Origin: Oxalobacter sp.
GTDB lineage: Bacteria > Pseudomonadota > Gammaproteobacteria > Burkholderiales > Burkholderiaceae_D
Length of the DNA: 60,890 bases
Direction: 5' to 3'
Assembly: GCA_017524145.1 (NCBI GenBank)
Contig: JAFWUI010000036.1
Span: 1 to 60,890 of the forward strand
Positions 60,396 through 60,890 of this stretch are shown in pieces (the first letter of the stretch is position 1; each line of letters begins with the position of its first letter). Below the pieces are notes generated by a model, which was not told where the DNA came from, ran no database searches, and worked only from the letters and a program-made list of their open reading frames with translations. Made by a program: the position numbers and the translations under genes.

Positions 60396-60705
60396 CACCT
60401 ATCCAGCAAATTTCCGCAACCTGTATCAATTATGGTTCAAAGAATATATGGCATAAGTCGAACACTGCAGGGCAATTCCAGTCTAACGCATCAGAATCTG
60501 CTGTCAATGGTTTTTTGTTATTTTTTTCAATGACCTAACTGGTTGAGGGACTTCAAGTTGTGTTGATTTAACCAATTGGTTTAATTTGAAATGTTACAGT
60601 GTTGTGGTGGATGCAGAGGTACCACCAGAGGTACTTTTTTCAGATACGAATCGGTAACGGTTCTTAGGAAAAAACGCATCATCAACTTCCCAAGAAACGG
60701 AGGAT

Positions 60706-60750
60706 ATGATGGGAAAAAATCTATTGACTCAATCACAAATCAAAAACTGG
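60706..60750 (+). pseudogene. First codons of an unknown gene, cut by an IS
   Basis: ACGGAGGAT places a strong ribosome site before tandem ATGs (60706, 60709). The reading frame gives MMGKNLLTQSQIKNW and then runs into the IS end at 60751, where it stops within a few codons. The rest of the gene should lie beyond the window or be lost. The family is not recognisable from 15 residues. Confidence 0.55.
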
Positions 60751-60890
60751 TGTAGCCATCCCCTAAAATAGGTGCATGTAAAATTGGAGTTCTCCCGGAA
60801 TCAGGAGAACGGAATGAAGAAATCAAGATTCAGCGAGACACAGATACTGAACATACTCAAGGCTGTTGAGTCAGGCAGGACAGTCCGTGA
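60751..60890 (+). mobile_element. Left end of an IS3-family element, running off the window
   Basis: The element appears to begin at TGTAGCCATCCCC, in line with IS3-group terminal inverted repeats starting TGTA. An OrfA-type gene follows 63 bases in. The right end is not visible, so family assignment is from the left end and the first transposase codons only. Confidence 0.7.
60814..60890 (+). CDS. IS3-family transposase OrfA, start only
   Basis: The frame from ATG 60814 reads MKKSRFSETQILNILKAVES and continues GRTVR to the window edge. That is the characteristic start of the OrfA helix-turn-helix protein of IS3-family (IS407/IS51-like) elements. AGGAGAACGGA forms a good ribosome site. Only about 25 codons are visible. 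OrfB would be expected next, produced by frameshifting with OrfA. Confidence 0.8.
   Translation, partial: MKKSRFSETQILNILKAVESGRTVR

Larger units (their letters stand above)
60218..60705. other. Non-coding stretch between ghrA and the interrupted gene
   Basis: About 490 bases with no convincing gene. It holds the TATAAT box and the foldable RNA candidate, a T-rich run near 60511-60530 (GGTTTTTTGTTATTTTTTT) that could end the transcript, and a GGTGG / CCACC inverted repeat around 60606-60626. A GAGGTAC direct repeat lies within 60617-60634. Confidence 0.6.

Noticed and set aside
60288-60470. Complete 6S RNA (ssrS)
   Set aside because: Only one hairpin resembles 6S RNA; the fold closes after about 90 bases and the expected large central bubble and terminal arm are missing.
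60330-60533. 67-codon frame in the non-coding stretch near the end
   Set aside because: It lies over the RNA candidate and the T-rich run, has no ribosome site and no recognisable sequence.

Overview
The window looks like part of a betaproteobacterial chromosome of moderate GC. Housekeeping gene orders such as ubiA-recG / queA-tgt-yajC-secD-secF, adk-kdsB-Trm112-lpxK-exbD-exbB, dprA-topB / def-fmt, clpS-clpA and folD-prlC-holC are typical of Burkholderiales. The combination fits an Oxalobacteraceae member such as Oxalobacter, but that assignment is inference from gene order and remembered protein character, not a database result. No rRNA, tRNA or CRISPR array was seen.

Layout. 1-1570: a partial unknown gene and a YqjK/holin-like/DUF883 membrane trio, all minus. 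1659-11724: ubiA and recG (minus) diverging from queA-tgt-yajC-secD-secF and icd (plus). 11820-15205: an esterase, a molybdopterin adenylyltransferase and DarP (minus), then pmbA (plus). 15227-17934 is an accessory stretch. It holds two tandem Cys-rich secreted proteins that share an almost identical leader, then an AT-rich divergent pair made of an AIPR/DGQHR-like protein and an XRE-like regulator bracketed by two strong terminators. 17959-25111: adk, kdsB, Trm112-like, lpxK, exbD, exbB, argH and ilvD (minus). 25305-32456: lgt, an unknown exported protein, recX-recA under a clear LexA box, a DUF2889 gene, xseA and an in-frame aroK-aroB fusion. 32640-38215: mrcA, lptM, lysA, engB and a DGK1/SEC59-like kinase. 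38250-47990: topB, dprA, def-fmt, an SRPBCC protein, an aldo/keto reductase and clpS-clpA.

48092-50412 is a second accessory stretch. A DUF4143-type ATPase gene sits between a decayed 5' copy of rsuA and an intact rsuA. Three 11-bp palindromic sites, spaced exactly 23 bp apart, lie upstream of the ATPase. 50560-60217: folD, prlC, holC, an unknown gene, dadA, a YchJ-like gene, bioA-bioD-bioB and ghrA.

60218-60890: a strongly foldable putative small RNA behind a TATAAT box, then the first codons of an unknown gene cut by the left end of an IS3-family element whose transposase runs off the window.

Functionally, most of the window is core biosynthesis (lipid A, biotin, lysine, arginine, branched-chain and aromatic amino acids), protein export (YajC/SecDF, Lgt), tRNA/rRNA modification (QueA, Tgt, RsuA) and DNA repair (RecG, RecA/RecX, XseA, TopB, DprA, HolC). 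The most unusual parts are the two accessory islands, the putative RNA next to the IS, the aroK-aroB fusion, and the direct mrcA/aroK adjacency, where related bacteria commonly carry pilMNOPQ.
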